DNA of 64,000 nt from Pogonophryne albipinna (GCA_028583405.1 JAPTMU010000157.1:61001-125000), one strand, 5' to 3'; positions 47,216 to 58,350 are shown, counted from the stretch's first letter. Notes: a model not told the origin generated them from the letters alone. Numbers and translations are program-made.

Positions 47216-48276
47216 ATGAATAATAAGCTTATATGTGTGTGTTTATATGTGATCTACTAGTATATCTCAGGACATGTATTTATTTATCAATTGCTCTTAA
47301 CACAAACCATATGACTGTAACATGTTTGATACATGTTGGAAAAGATGTTGTCCTCCATTGCATGCTGTGGTTTCAATGTTCATATACCATGACTATTATT
47401 TTACAATAGAATTGAAAATCGTAATCCCATCCTTTAAGACTCAAGACTTTGGCTGAGTTTATGTTCACAGATTTTAGAATGCGCACATATCCTCCCTCTG
47501 TATTTATCAAATGTCAAAAATAAAACATCAAACAAAGCTATGGCAGGAATTCAACATCCATCCAATACCAAAAGGAAGTTGGGTCATAAACAGCCTGGCT
47601 CAGAGGGAGTCCTTCCTGTTGGGCTCCCTACAGCAGAGCGGCGGGGTCTCTGAGTGCATATGTTTCCTTTGCTACGTGATCACATCCACAATCAAACAGC
47701 TCAGTGGCTCAGGGACTTATTTCACCCTGCTGACTAATCACACTATGTTCCAGCAGTGAGTCAACACCAATGCATGTTTTTACAAACAACATGTCCCTGT
47801 CTGCATGTTCAGTGTTTAACAGATTCCCAATACATTGGGTGATTTCTCTGTTATATCCATTGCTCTTCAATTAAATGCCAATTTCTTTAGCTGGAACATA
47901 AAGTTCATATGCTGTTTTTAATTTCAAAGATAACAGCATCTAAACTTTTACTAGCCACATTTTAAACTGCTGATAACTTCCAACAAAATCATGGCTCTTT
48001 CCAAACTCATCTAGAGAAGATCAGAAAGCACTTTAAAATTAAAGTGCAGTGTATCTTGTATTGTTATTATTATTATTATTAGTATTATCAAGCGAAAGGA
48101 AATGAACTGTCTTAAGAGTGTTGTTGGAATTAACTCGTAATCCTTGCAGGCATTCAGTCATCAGTATATCACAGCGCTGTCACACTCACATGTAGACATG
48201 AAGCATGCCTGTTTAATATTATTAGAAACAATGAGCTGGAAGAACAGAAACATGTTTAGATTGTAAAAATCTCTTT
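47216..48276. other. intergenic, no gene seen
   Basis: AT-rich, apparently single-copy. The 82-codon frame at 47511-47759 shows no motif. Confidence 0.4.
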
Positions 48277-48410
<134 letters not shown>

Positions 48411-48602
48411 GGCAGGCACCAGAACCCTGGAGCACTGGAGCACTAAACAAGCAATTAGTCGTGACTCAAAACTTTATGATGAGAAAAAGCTGTCGTAAAA
48501 AAACATTGTTAACTTTCATTTCACTCTGAGCCACCAAAACAGATGTTTTAATTGCATTGCGATCTTTTGTTTAGACAAAACAAGAACCCAGATAGAACAG
48601 CA

Positions 48603-48934
48603 CAGTGGTTCTGCAACACTTGATGTGGACTGGTCGGCGGGGGCGGCTTCCAAACTTTTCACCCTTTGCACATTTCAAAGCTTTAGCTACACGACAAAGT
48701 GGAGAAGTGCTGACTTCTGCGCAATGGAGCGAGCTTAAGTTTCACTTTTGATTGCATGATATAGCCCAGCGCAACACCTTCATCACACATGTTGCCACTT
48801 GTTTGTACCATTTCCAGGCGATTAGTAATCTGTTCTAGAAAAATGATGTGATTTTGGATATTTGTTGAGTTAGGTGGTCCGCGAGTGTTTTTTTATTGGT
48901 TAAGTGGTCCATTTTCAAAGTTTGAGAAACACTG
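48603..48934. mobile_element. hAT MITE, no clear TSD
   Basis: CAGTGGTTCTGCAACACTTG at the left and AAAGTTTGAGAAACACTG at the right form an imperfect inverted repeat like that of CAGTGGTTCTCAAAC-type hAT elements. The 8-bp flanks do not match. Confidence 0.5.
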
Positions 48935-49301
48935 CTCTAAGCAGAGATAGAGAACGTGTGTGATTAGCTGTATGTGGCCCTCTGGAGGAGTGATGTGTAT
49001 CACCTCCACCCAGAAATGTACTTTAGGGTGGGCCTGTAAAAAATAGGGTGGGCCAGATCTTTCTTCTGCGCATCAGAAGCTAACAACAATCCCCGCCGGT
49101 ACCGGTGGCAGATTACTTTTAGAATACTTTTGGAATACTTTCTTTTTCCATAACAGATGCATATGTTTTGGTGAACAGGAGACACGTATTTTACTGTTTT
49201 AATGGCTTATCAAGAGCACAAACACAACATCTTGCTGTCATTCTGGACAGCTCTCTCATCTGCACCACACATAAAAAACATCACCCGGACTGCATTTTTT
49301 G
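48935..49301. other. no gene; hAT-like debris
   Basis: GGGTGGGCCTG and GGGTGGGCCAG at 49027-49060 recall hAT ends; a similar AACTGGGTGGGCCTGGGCC is at about 58073. They may belong to one older element that the pogo, hAT and foldback elements have since split, but this is unproven. Confidence 0.3.
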
Positions 49302-49303
49302 TA

Positions 49304-49328
49304 GGGAGACCAGGGACAGTTGCAACAC
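49304..49328 (+). repeat. pogo left terminal inverted repeat
   Basis: 25 bp, first bases GGGAGACCAGGGACA, exactly the reverse complement of 52125-52149; TA precedes it. Confidence 0.9.
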
Positions 49329-49489
49329 TTTTTGGGTTTTCCCCCAATAAGTAAAAAAACATTTACAATAGGATAGCCATTTTGCTATATTATACATTAT
49401 CAATATGGCAGCTACTGAAACAATGTATTTAAGATGTTTTTATGAAATAAGTACAGGTTGGAAAATGTATTTTTTTTTTTAAACTCAAC

Positions 49490-49549
49490 TGTTACAACTG
49501 TCCTTGTGTACAGGGACAGTTGTAGCACATGCCAGGCACGGTTGTAACA
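49490..49549. promoter_or_regulatory. subterminal transposase-site-like repeats
   Basis: Three copies of the GGGACAGTTGTAACA-type motif found in the TIR: TGTTACAACTGTCC (49490-49503, inverted), GGGACAGTTGTAGCA (49513-49527) and GGCACGGTTGTAACA (49535-49549). Two more lie on the right side, TGTTACAACCGTCCC (51769-51783) and TGTTACAACCGACCC (52110-52124), besides the two in the TIRs. Multiple sites of this kind usually bind transposase; that role is inferred. Confidence 0.6.
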
Positions 49550-49686
49550 TGTTAATAACGGTTACCTTTTTTCACACTACATGACAAAAAATAGGGGAAA
49601 GCTGTCAAATTAGGTAACAAGATTGTAATGGGGTTTCACACATCAAACAATGAACAATGAACAGAACCTAAAACAGAACACCAGAA

Positions 49687-51608
49687 TTAATCAGATTCAC
49701 AGTTGTGGCAGGTCTAAAAGGCACTTCCATCTGTGCAGTGTGCCCAGGCTTTACAGGAGCAACACTGCAGCCAGATCTCCTTGGACCTGGAGTAGCTCTC
49801 CAGGCACACAATGCAGTATTGGGCCTCATCTTCATCAGATGAGTCCTGCATCTTCTGCTTCTTGTTGGAGTTTTTTTTGTTGCAGAAATTGATTTTTTTC
49901 TTTGCTTTAGACTTCTTTGCGTTAGATCTTTTTTTCTCAGCCTCGAGTAGATTTTTCATAGGAGTGTCTGTGAGGACAGCGGTTTCTCTTCTTTTTCTAC
50001 CCTTTGTGGTCTGCTTCCTTGGTCCAGCTTTTGGATGTGGACGGATGGACATGGGTGAGAAAGGCGTTGCAGAGGATGATGTCCCAGGTTCCACACATGG
50101 CCTGACAGGGGAGGAGGCTGCGAGTAGAGGAAAGGAGGCTGTGAGTGGAGGAAAGGAGGCTGTGAGGAGGCTGCGAGTGGAGGAGAGGAGGCTGCGAGTG
50201 GAGGAGAGGATGCCACAGTTGGTGTTGGAGCTGCACTGGTAGAAGGCTCTGGTGGTGGGCGGTCTGTGACTTGGGATGGCATAAAGTCGATGTCACTGAA
50301 AATATCTCTATTAAAAGGCCAAATTCCAGTGCACGCGAACCCTGCCTGGATATTTGATGGCGTTGCAGCATGAGGAAGGGCACTCTTCACAATGCCCGGC
50401 AGATCGTAAATGGTCATTGTGGATCCTGGATGAGTCTTCATCCAGTTGTCACAGCGGCTGTTGATGTGCTTCTTCAGTGGCCCGTATACAGTGCGATCTA
50501 AGGGCTGTAGTTTGTGAGAACAGTGGGGAGGAAAAGAGAGGAGGATGATCCCATGGCTCCTGCAAAAATCAATCCCCTCCACAGAAAGGTGGGAGGAATG
50601 ATTGTCCAGAACCAGCAGCACTTTTGACTCCTGTGAGCTCTTGGTATGGCTCTGGAAGTGCTTGAGGAAGACCAAAAAGTCTTCCTCTTGCATCCACCCA
50701 GACCCATTTGCTGTGCCAACACAGCCATTGCTGGTGAAGAAGGGCTGAAACTTCTTCCGGGGGAATATCATCATTGGAGGGATGGAATTCCCCAATGCAT
50801 TTACAGCACATGCAAGTGTGATGAGTGCCCCGCTCTGCAGATGTCACACTGCCGACTTGTTTGGTCCCTTTTCTGGCCACAATCTTCCCAGGGTTTTGGA
50901 CAGTTGTGACTCCGGTTTCGTCCATATTCCAAATGTCCTGTGTGACAAAACCATGCTTCGTCAGGACAGCAGACAGGTTGTCAAAAAACTTGTTGACATT
51001 TGTTCGGTTGAAGCTTGTAGCCCGTGAGAGACTGGTAGCCTGAGGTCTGCGTATGGAGAGGGTAGGGTGCCGCTTCAAAAACGTTGTGAGCCAGTCAGCT
51101 CCGGCCATCTCTTTCTCTGCCCAGGTTTGAGGGAAGTTGCATTCGTAGTTCTTTGCCAATTCATAGGCAAACTTCCGCACCTAAAATGAATATACATTGG
51201 AAAATATTTCACTTGTCTGTTCACTAGGCCTCAACATTTGATCACTTACTTTTCTTTTGTTCAGTATAGATAGCCTATTATTCTACCTTAATGATGTAGA
51301 CCTACCTCCTTTGAGCTGAGACCATAATATAAATCAGCTGCCTCCATCAGGTAGTCTCTCAAAAGCATCTCCTGCTCTGTTGAGAACACCTTCTTTGGTG
51401 TCCAGTAGCCTACTCTTGGGGGTGTTTGTGATCCCTGACTCTCCAACCTCAGCCTCTTTGTATGGAACCGGTACAGGGTGACATGGCATATATCCAGGGA
51501 CTTTGCCACTTCCCTAAATGATTTGCCCTTCTCAACTTCATTTGAGGCCCTCTGCAGCAGAGCAAGTGGCACTCCCCTGTCTGTCTTCCTCTTTCTGACA
51601 TTTGGCAT
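49687..51608 (-). pseudogene. pogo-like transposase with PHD-like finger
   Basis: Exon 1 (51608-51306) starts MPNVRKRK and holds a psq-type helix-turn-helix (EVEKGKSFREVAKSL...VTLYRF). The intron is 51305-51181 (GTAGGT...TTTTAG). Exon 2 continues in phase with VRKFAYELA, a CENP-B-type HTH ([20 protein letters not shown]) and the DDE catalytic domain: Asp in NMDETGV (50920-50922), LVLDNHSSH (50604-50606) and LQPLDRTVYGPLK (50496-50498), 36 residues apart for the last pair. A Pro/Ser-rich repeat (QPPFLHS, SPPLAAS) follows, then a Lys-rich nuclear-localisation-like region and a Cys finger (CIVC...WLQCCSCKAWAH). Frameshifts lie near 50825 and within 50106-50215; a TAG at 49714-49716 precedes TCHNC and the older TAA at 49687-49689. 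About 590 residues if whole. Confidence 0.85.
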
Positions 51609-52124
51609 ACTGTAAACACACACACACACACACTTTAAGGCCTATACTGTACAGTATTTTATTCTGTTTATTTTTACAGGGACAATGCACACCAATCAAC
51701 AATACAACTGTATGCTTGAATGAACAATTGATCATTCAAGCAAATGAGCCATCATTGTAAATGTGCCATGTTACAACCGTCCCAGGACCACCAGTCTTGC
51801 TTCCACCCCCTGTGCACCTGCCTGATTGCTAGCTTGACCCATATTTAGCTAGTTATATCTGTAGCTTACAAAACAGTGATTCTAATAATACTAGTTTGGA
51901 TTCCTAGACATTTGAACTCAAGACAGTATCCAAAAAATACATCATATAATTTTAGTTAATATTTTACCTCAGAAACACACTTTTGCTGATATCTTACGCG
52001 AGAAATTCAAACGTGGCTCCTTTTTTTCTCAGCGATCTTACCATCTAACTGTGCATGTGCAGAGTGAGTTTCATCACTCTAGCTTGTTTGTGATTGGAGA
52101 TATTGAAGGTGTTACAACCGACCC

Positions 52125-52149
52125 GTGTTGCAACTGTCCCTGGTCTCCC
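52125..52149 (-). repeat. pogo right terminal inverted repeat
   Basis: 25 bp, exact reverse complement of 49304-49328; followed by TA at 52150-52151. Confidence 0.9.
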
Positions 52150-52573
52150 TACAGTAGCGTGGCGTGGGAAAAAAATTAGGGGAAGCCAATAATACGTCCT
52201 TTCTTTTGGGTCGGGGGTGTGGTGGTCAATGTAATAACATCACCAGATGAGTGATTACAGCAGCCGGTATCATTTTACACACATTTGTATCATACAGATG
52301 CAGGACTTACACACGCCTGTTATCTAACCGACAGGTCCGCACGCACTCTCCAGCCCAAACTCTAATAAGCATTCATTCACAAACTAAATCAGGAGACCTT
52401 TAACGTTTTACTTCCAATTCGCTCCTTTTTTCCTCGCTGTACACAGCTCCAGTTTGGGCATTGGCCTGTCATCAGATTTTATCTGTAGTTGCTGCTGTAG
52501 CGGAAGTTTAGTACAATTATTTTTGATTAAATACTCCAAATCCCCACCCTACATAATTGCACTTGCTTCAGTT

Positions 52574-52772
52574 GCTATGATTCGAAAATGATAAAAGTAG
52601 AGTAGACATGTGGATATTATCCGGCTGAACAAAACGTGCATTTATCTAACAGGTTCGTTTTCCACTGACCTTATTTCGAGCTATTTTCCAAAATCCTATG
52701 GAGAAATCCCATTGCCTTTTTGTCGAGGGAACGCGAGCGCAGCTTACTTCCGGGTTTAGGACGCGTCACTGC
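52574..52772. mobile_element. element D, partial copy 2
   Basis: Right-hand part of D: GACATGTGGATATTATCCGG, AATCCTATGGAGAAAT and GGGTTTAGGACGCGTCACTG match 34298-34466. The left end is missing. Confidence 0.65.
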
Positions 52773-53040
52773 ATCACTAAATTGATGCGATTTGATTGGA
52801 TTGTGAGGCAAGGGAAGCCAGCGCCATATAGAGAGAATTATTATCTATTATATGGCTCTGAGGGAAGCCAGCCGCCTCTGGCTTCCCTTGGCATGGCCCT
52901 GACCAATCACAGGTTGGCAGGGGCATGACGTGAGCCTCATCTGATTGGTCAATCCCTCCATTTTTTTTCACCAAGGGGAGCCAATTTCTGCTGGCCTCCT
53001 CTCGCAACAGAGAGTGCAATCTACTGTTTCACCATAACAT

Positions 53041-53240
53041 CTAGAGGGGCCAGTGCTGGCCGGCCCATAATGGCGCTAGGGGCGCCGCCCCACCTCTTCC
53101 CACATATAAAAAAAAATATTACAAAAAAAATTAAATACAAAAAAAAATATTTAAAAAAAAAATATTAAAAAAAAAAATATATTTTATATTTTTATTTTTA
53201 ATGAACAAGGTAAATATCATACAATTGGTATCAGTAAAAT
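53041..53240. repeat. hAT-like end fragment and A/T-rich tract
   Basis: CCAGTGCTGGCCGGCCCATA and GGCGCTAGGGGCGCCGCCCC at 53049-53090 resemble a degraded hAT terminus. From 53105 to about 53200 the sequence is mostly A runs with ATATT interruptions. Confidence 0.4.
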
Positions 53241-53609
53241 GTATAATCTACAATAAAATCTCGTTTAAAATTGTGTTACGATGTCTAAAGTTACTGATAA
53301 GTCACATGTTTCCTGCCTGGCCTTGCCCGTGGCATTAGTTTATCATTACCGGGCGGAGCCCCCGAGCCAAACAGCAGCAACCAGCACGTTGCAAAAGTCT
53401 CAATAGTAAACTGTGCCGCCGAAACATAATTTCAGCCAATCAGCGCCGTCAGATATTTTGGTCACGAGGGCGCTCACGTTGGCGCCCACGTTGCTTACGT
53501 GCGTTGACGTGAGTTGTTTTTTAGACTCGTGAGTGACCAAGGTGACGCAGTATTTGGATGAGAATGGTGTGCAGGTGGAGTCGACGGATCTCGGTCCGCA
53601 CCCAATTCC

Positions 53610-53951
53610 GTGCAAGAGCTACTCTCCAATCCTTTCGAAAGGAGAAGTTTGGGAGATAAATTGATACTTAAAGACCTTGGACCGGACCAACCCGATTTGT
53701 ATATATCACAGCAAGCTCGTGAAAAAGACAAAACGTATCAACGAGGCTTCTCACGTAGCTGGTACACCAGAAAGGCATGGCTAGCTGGATGCAAACAGGT
53801 AAATGCTATCTTTTGTTTCCCATGCTTGCTCTTCAAACAGCCGGGGACAGATACGATCTGTTCAGAAACTAGACAAAAGTTAAACAAGTACAAACCACAG
53901 ACTGTCTGTGTCATGGAGAATACAGTCGCTGGTTTATTTATGTCTGTATAG
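53610..53951 (+). pseudogene. hAT CC transposase exon, TTF-type zinc finger
   Basis: The frame reads NPFERRSLGDKLILKDLG, then PDQPDLYISQQAREKDK, FSRSWYTRKAWLAGC and AIFCFPCLLFKQPG. The order 'W-Y..WL.....FCFPCLLF' is the TTF-type zinc finger at the N-terminus of ZMYM1-like hAT transposases, which binds element ends. The frame ends after 114 codons and no catalytic or hATC domain is found further on, so only this exon remains. ATG 53610 lies in a neighbouring frame context; upstream codons (53575-53610) suggest the exon begins earlier. Confidence 0.7.
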
Positions 53952-54668
53952 GCCGTTGTTGTGAGTGTGGACGGTCAGAGCATATATAACGTTAGCTTAG
54001 CCAAGCTCCATTCAGAAAACAAGCATTCTAAAAGGTTTTTCGCCTGCCGTCTGTCTGCAGACTTGTCAAAGCATTAATTCATGGTTTTTACTAACCGGTA
54101 TCAGTATGTTGTTACATCGGCATCATTTAGAAACGTGTATTACAATTTAATCACGGTAAAATATGTTCATTTTGTTGTAGTTGTAGCTCCCGAGCCAGCG
54201 CGTCTTGTTTGAATGATGCGAGTAAACACAGCTGGCAGCCGCGGTGAAACTCGAGCGACTAGAGCGATGCGATAGGAGCGTTTAGAGCAAAGCGAATATT
54301 CGCATCGCGTCCGGTCTGAACGCAGCATTAAAGCGAGCTCCGTGCTGCACTGGAAACGCGCCATTACATCACCAGAAGTCCTAATTTAAGGGGTCATTTC
54401 TCCCAAAAAAAAATGTTTTACTCACTATATCAACAGCCCCACCAAAAATATTTTCCACCAGCCGCCACTAAGAGGGGCGCTGTTTCACTCTTTGTAAAAT
54501 ACTCAATGAGAATGGGGGAGAGACGGGCCGGCAGCAACACACAACAAAGAATTTCCGAAACTAAACAAAGTATTTTTATTTATTTATTAAAATTATAACT
54601 ACAATCCGAAAAAACAGGGGAAGCCTGGCTTCCCTTGGCCTCCAGGAGAAAACGCCACTGTCTCCCTA

Positions 54669-55080
54669 CTGTCTTAAAACCTTTCCTTAGAAAATGTTAT
54701 GAATTGTAAGGTGTCCTTGGGTGCTTTGAAAGGCGCCCCTAAATAGAATGAATCATCATTATTATTTATTATTATTATCTGAAACGATGTAATAACTTTT
54801 AAAACTTTTTCCAGTCACTTGGCCCATGCATTCAGCAGCAGCAGCAGGCCATTCACTTTGATTTGATCCCGTTAAGAAATGTCATCATTTCGACAAGAAA
54901 TGCTACATAAACGTTATCTTGCACATTTTATCTAACCATCTCCGTTTCTAACTTTCAATATATAGAGATCTCTCTCTCTCTCATCTGCGTGTGGGGGCGG
55001 GGCCTCGCAGACACGCTGCATCTCTCTCTAGCTCACAGACATGCTGCAGCGCTGTGCAGTGTGCACACAGTTCTGCCGGT
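54669..55080. other. no gene seen
   Basis: Short AT-rich and CT-repeat (ATCTCTCTCTCTCTC at 54967) sequence without a supported feature. Confidence 0.4.
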
Positions 55081-55278
55081 AATGAATATTACATTTTATG
55101 AGGAAACTTTTCCACCAATAATTCCAATAAGTATTCCAAAATGTATTCACTTCAGGTTTACGAAAGCAACTGTAATCAGATTCCTCGTTTTTCAAATGTA
55201 ACGCCAGCTGAATACAGTTGATTTTTGTATTCTGATTACGTAACGCCGTTACATGTATTCCGTTACAACCCAACCCTG
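55081..55278. mobile_element. K-like hAT MITE, right end only
   Basis: CGTAACGCCGTTACATGTAT then TTCCGTTACAACCCAACCCTG resembles the terminus of K-type elements. No left end (CAGGGTTGGG) was found. Confidence 0.5.
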
Positions 55279-55792
55279 TGTATATCTCTCCGGTAGTCCA
55301 CCAGCAGATGAAAAACACCCACCTCTCCGCCTCTTCCAAGGGACGAGGGAACCGTGCGGCAGAGTTTCAGTTAACATTTTCTTCTGACAGCCCAGCAGCA
55401 GGAGAGGTGGGGAGAGGGAGACGTGGGGAGAGGGAGGCGGGGCTATTTCATCGTTATCAGAAAATGATCGTATAGATCGCTGCTAGATGAGGGCAGTGGT
55501 GGCTCTTCTTGGAGTCTGGCTTTTTAAAAAAAAACTAAGTTCATTAGTGAACTTTGAGCCATCATTTATTTTGCAGGCAGCTCTCTGCCTCTCTCACATT
55601 ATTATGGCGCGCGCCGGTGTCGGTACCAGATGTGTTCGGGGTACCAGATGTGTTCGGGGGCCGTCTCTTACCAGTGACGTCACGCATTGTACGCATTGTG
55701 ATTGGCTGTACAGTAATTTACCCAGGGGTGCTCGGGGGCAAATCACATCTACAGATCATGACGAACCGAATTGAAGTATTCCTATACTCCTA

Positions 55793-56900
55793 GGCCCTTT
55801 CTCATTTCATCAAATCCCCCTCCTCGACTCCTCGACTCCTCGGTCCTCCGGTCGTGACCCGGAAATGAATTTCAGCGTGCCATGTTGAAGGACATCTCAT
55901 TTCTCTAAATGCACTTCGAGGACCGAGCATCGAGCATCGAGGAGGCTCTCTGGAGGAGCTCTAACCGAGGATACACTGATGGGTCCTCCACGGTCCTCCA
56001 CGGCTCCTTCGTGGATGCATTTCCGGCAACAGCCGCACGGCCGGACTGATCTCAGCCAATGACAGCTCTGCATGCATCCCCTGGATATTATTTTATTAAC
56101 TGCTCTCATCGCGACGCGATGTTTCCAGAGAGAACAGCTGAGAGGTCCATGCAGAAAGCAAAGCAGTGTGTATAATATATATCACTCAGTATAACAGGTC
56201 TACTCTCTTTATTTGCTGTAGTTTAGTAGATATCTACAAACAAAGAGTCCATATTTTTCTAAAACCATTTAGTGCTTCACAAAATAAAATACACAACGGC
56301 TGTTAGGCTGTTAGCTGTAGGTGCGTGTGTGTGGTACAGTGTGTGCGTAGATGCAGCGGACAGACAGGTCTCAGTTGGTTTGGTGTCCTCTGCTTACTTT
56401 TAATACTTGTAAATAAAACTTTTGGCCCGTCATTTATTTTCCTCATTGTAGCGACCAGAGAGATATATCCAGTCTCTGATAGTGTTACGTTATTATGAGA
56501 GTGCTCTGTTTGATTCTGAAATTGTATATATATGTATATAAATATATACATATATGTATGTGTGTGTGTGTGTGTGTGTGTGCGTGTGCGCGCACGCATC
56601 TGTAGCCTGTTATTGTCTCATTATACCGCACTGTGAATGAATCAAAGTGGTCATGAACTCATCTGTCCATCAGACAGAGGGCTGCTGTGCCTCCTGTCAT
56701 CATTAATGGACGTCTCTTTAAAATGACCGCTCAGAGGAGAGGAGTTCTCATTTCTCTAACCGCCTGCTGCTTCCCCTCCTCTCTCCTCGGTTCCCCTCCT
56801 CGGCTCCTCGGCTCACATCTCCTGTGGGCGGGACTAAGTATCGAGGATAGGAGTCGAGGAGGGGAGTCGAGGAGGGGAGTTAGAGAAATGAGAAAGGGCC
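55793..56900. mobile_element. MITE DD with 3-bp TSD, nested in EE
   Basis: GGCCCTTTCTCATTTC at the left and GAAATGAGAAAGGGCC at the right form a perfect 16-bp inverted repeat, flanked by CTA (55790-55792, 56901-56903). Subterminal GAGGAGGGGAGTCGAGG/CCTCGACTCC repeats occur. The empty site is visible in the neighbouring direct repeat (ACTCCTAGCGTGTG near 57325). A 3-bp TSD fits PIF/Harbinger. Non-coding. Confidence 0.75.
56524..56592. repeat. TA/TG microsatellite
   Basis: TATATATATGTATATAAATA grading into TGTGTGTGTGTG and TGCGTGTGCGCGCACGC, inside MITE DD. Confidence 0.85.
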
Positions 56901-57874
56901 CTAGTGTGTGAAAATGTTTGTGAAAAACATGTTAAAAAAACATGACAACGGAGCAATGGCTGTACGCCATTGGCTGTACGGCAACTCAAGAGGACCATCA
57001 TACACGGTCAAATTCCGAACATTTAAACATAGCCTACACTTCATTCTTTACTTTGTCCGTTATTATATGTAGAAGATATTACTTTTTTCTCCGTGATGTT
57101 GTTTCCATAGCAACAACTTCAAACAGGAAGTTAACCTAAATTACATTTAAGACACTGCAACGAAAAGTAACAAAAACAATGTAAAATCCTTTTCCGTTTC
57201 ACAGAACACAAGTTGGGTTATTTACATAATTATGTTTACACTGTCGATTGTTATTTTTGGGGGACACACGACACATCAAATCACATCTACAGATCAAGAC
57301 GAAGCGAATGAAAGTACTCCCATACTCCTAGCGTGTGAAAATGTTTGTGAATAACGTATGAAAAGTCTCCGAAGACGGAGCAGTGGCTGCGATGCTAGCT
57401 TTGCGGCTAGCGGTTAGCATTTTCAATGGAAATATACATCGAAACATCATGTTTCAGTAAAAAGAAGGCCCCACTGATCATCTAATCTCTGAGACGATTC
57501 CAGGGATGCCTGACTTGAGTTTCTAGCACCAGGGAAAGTGGACAAAAGTGCCCCAGATCAGCCTCTTAATTTACCCAGGGCCTAGTGCTTGGCTTTGGGC
57601 ATGATAATTCAGGAAACTCCCCTGAGTATTTTATTACATATCTCAACTTTGGAGAGGAGTTGGGGGACAAACGACACATCAAATCACATCTCCACACCAA
57701 GCCGAAGCTAATTTGAATATTCTTGACTGCCTAGCCTGCGGGGAAATCGCAAAATCACAATGCGTGACGTCATTACGCCGTACGTCGTGACTTCACTGGT
57801 AAGAGACGGACCCCGAACACATCTGGTACCCCGAACACATCTGGTACCCCGAACACATCTGGTACCGACACCGG

Positions 57875-58350
57875 AACCAACAATCAGTTTTTACAGTAAA
57901 TGACTTCGGTTCAGAGGATAACACACATATAACATTAATTAAACTCGATATTTGTTCACTTGAATTTCACTTTGAATTATTGGATATTCTCAATGGGTGA
58001 ATAAAATGTTTTATAATAATAATTAAATAATTAAAATGACACCAAAGCTTTCTCAGAGTGGGCCAATGAGTAAACTGGGTGGGCCTGGGCCACTGCCTCC
58101 ACCTCCAGCATGTTCAGCATGTGTCTTTCCGAAGACTGGAAAACACTTTCATCTTCAGGATGCAAACATCTTGACAATGATTCTTAAAGGACTTTCTTTT
58201 TTAAATAATAGTTTTTTTTTACCCTTTTCAACCCTTGAGAATTTGGTTCTACTGTGCTGCCATACTTTTCAATCAGCAGCAAGAAAGAAAATCATCATGC
58301 AGTATCTTCATAGCCTCTTGTCATTACAAGAAACAAACACACACACACGC
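57875..58350. other. no gene; hAT-like debris
   Basis: Contains AACTGGGTGGGCCTGGGCC near 58073, possibly an old hAT end, and a short CA run at its right edge. The 105-codon frame at 58036-58353 crosses this debris and is not called. Confidence 0.35.

Larger units (their letters stand above)
49304..52149 (-). mobile_element. pogo/Tigger-like DNA transposon, near complete
   Basis: Perfect 25-bp terminal inverted repeats starting GGGAGACCAGGGACAGTTGC, flanked by TA on both sides (49302-49303, 52150-52151), as expected of the Tc1/mariner-pogo group. 2846 bp. It encodes one transposase on the minus strand in two exons with a 125-bp intron. Copies of a GGGACAGTTGTAACA-type motif lie at and near both ends. 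The transposase has two frameshifts and one early stop, so this copy is probably inactive, but it is by far the best preserved DNA transposon here. The right TA and last TIR bases overlap the TSD of the hAT that follows. Confidence 0.9.
52152..54660 (+). mobile_element. hAT-type element CC, inserted at pogo end
   Basis: Starts CAGTAGCGTGGCGTGGG and ends GAGAAAACGCCACTG, flanked by an exact 8-bp TSD TCTCCCTA (52144-52151, 54661-54668). The left TSD copy is the last six bases of the pogo TIR plus its TA, so CC inserted after pogo. GGGGAAGCC/GGCTTCCC motifs recur at both ends and near 52805-52890. A plus-strand TTF-finger transposase exon lies at 53610-53951. Element D (partial) and AT-rich filler are inside. 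Confidence 0.9.
55614..57874. mobile_element. foldback element EE with 18-bp repeats in its arms
   Basis: Left CCGGTGTCGGTACCAGATG and right CTGGTACCGACACCGG are inverted. Each arm holds a tandem of an 18-bp unit (GGTACCAGATGTGTTCGG): two copies at 55622-55657 and three inverted copies at 57813-57866. Arms continue with GTCTCTTACCAGTGACGTCA and its inverted form. Inside, AAATCACATCTACAGATCA and its flanks recur as direct repeats near 55740, 57281 and 57680. MITE DD is nested. No coding capacity and no clear TSD. Confidence 0.65.

Noticed and set aside
50646..51043. Plus-strand frames over the pogo transposase
   Set aside because: Shadows of the minus-strand transposase, which has the catalytic motifs.
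48935..58100. One old hAT spanning from GGGTGGGCC at 49.0 kb to GGGTGGGCC at 58.1 kb
   Set aside because: The similarity is short, and no matching ends or TSD could be read.
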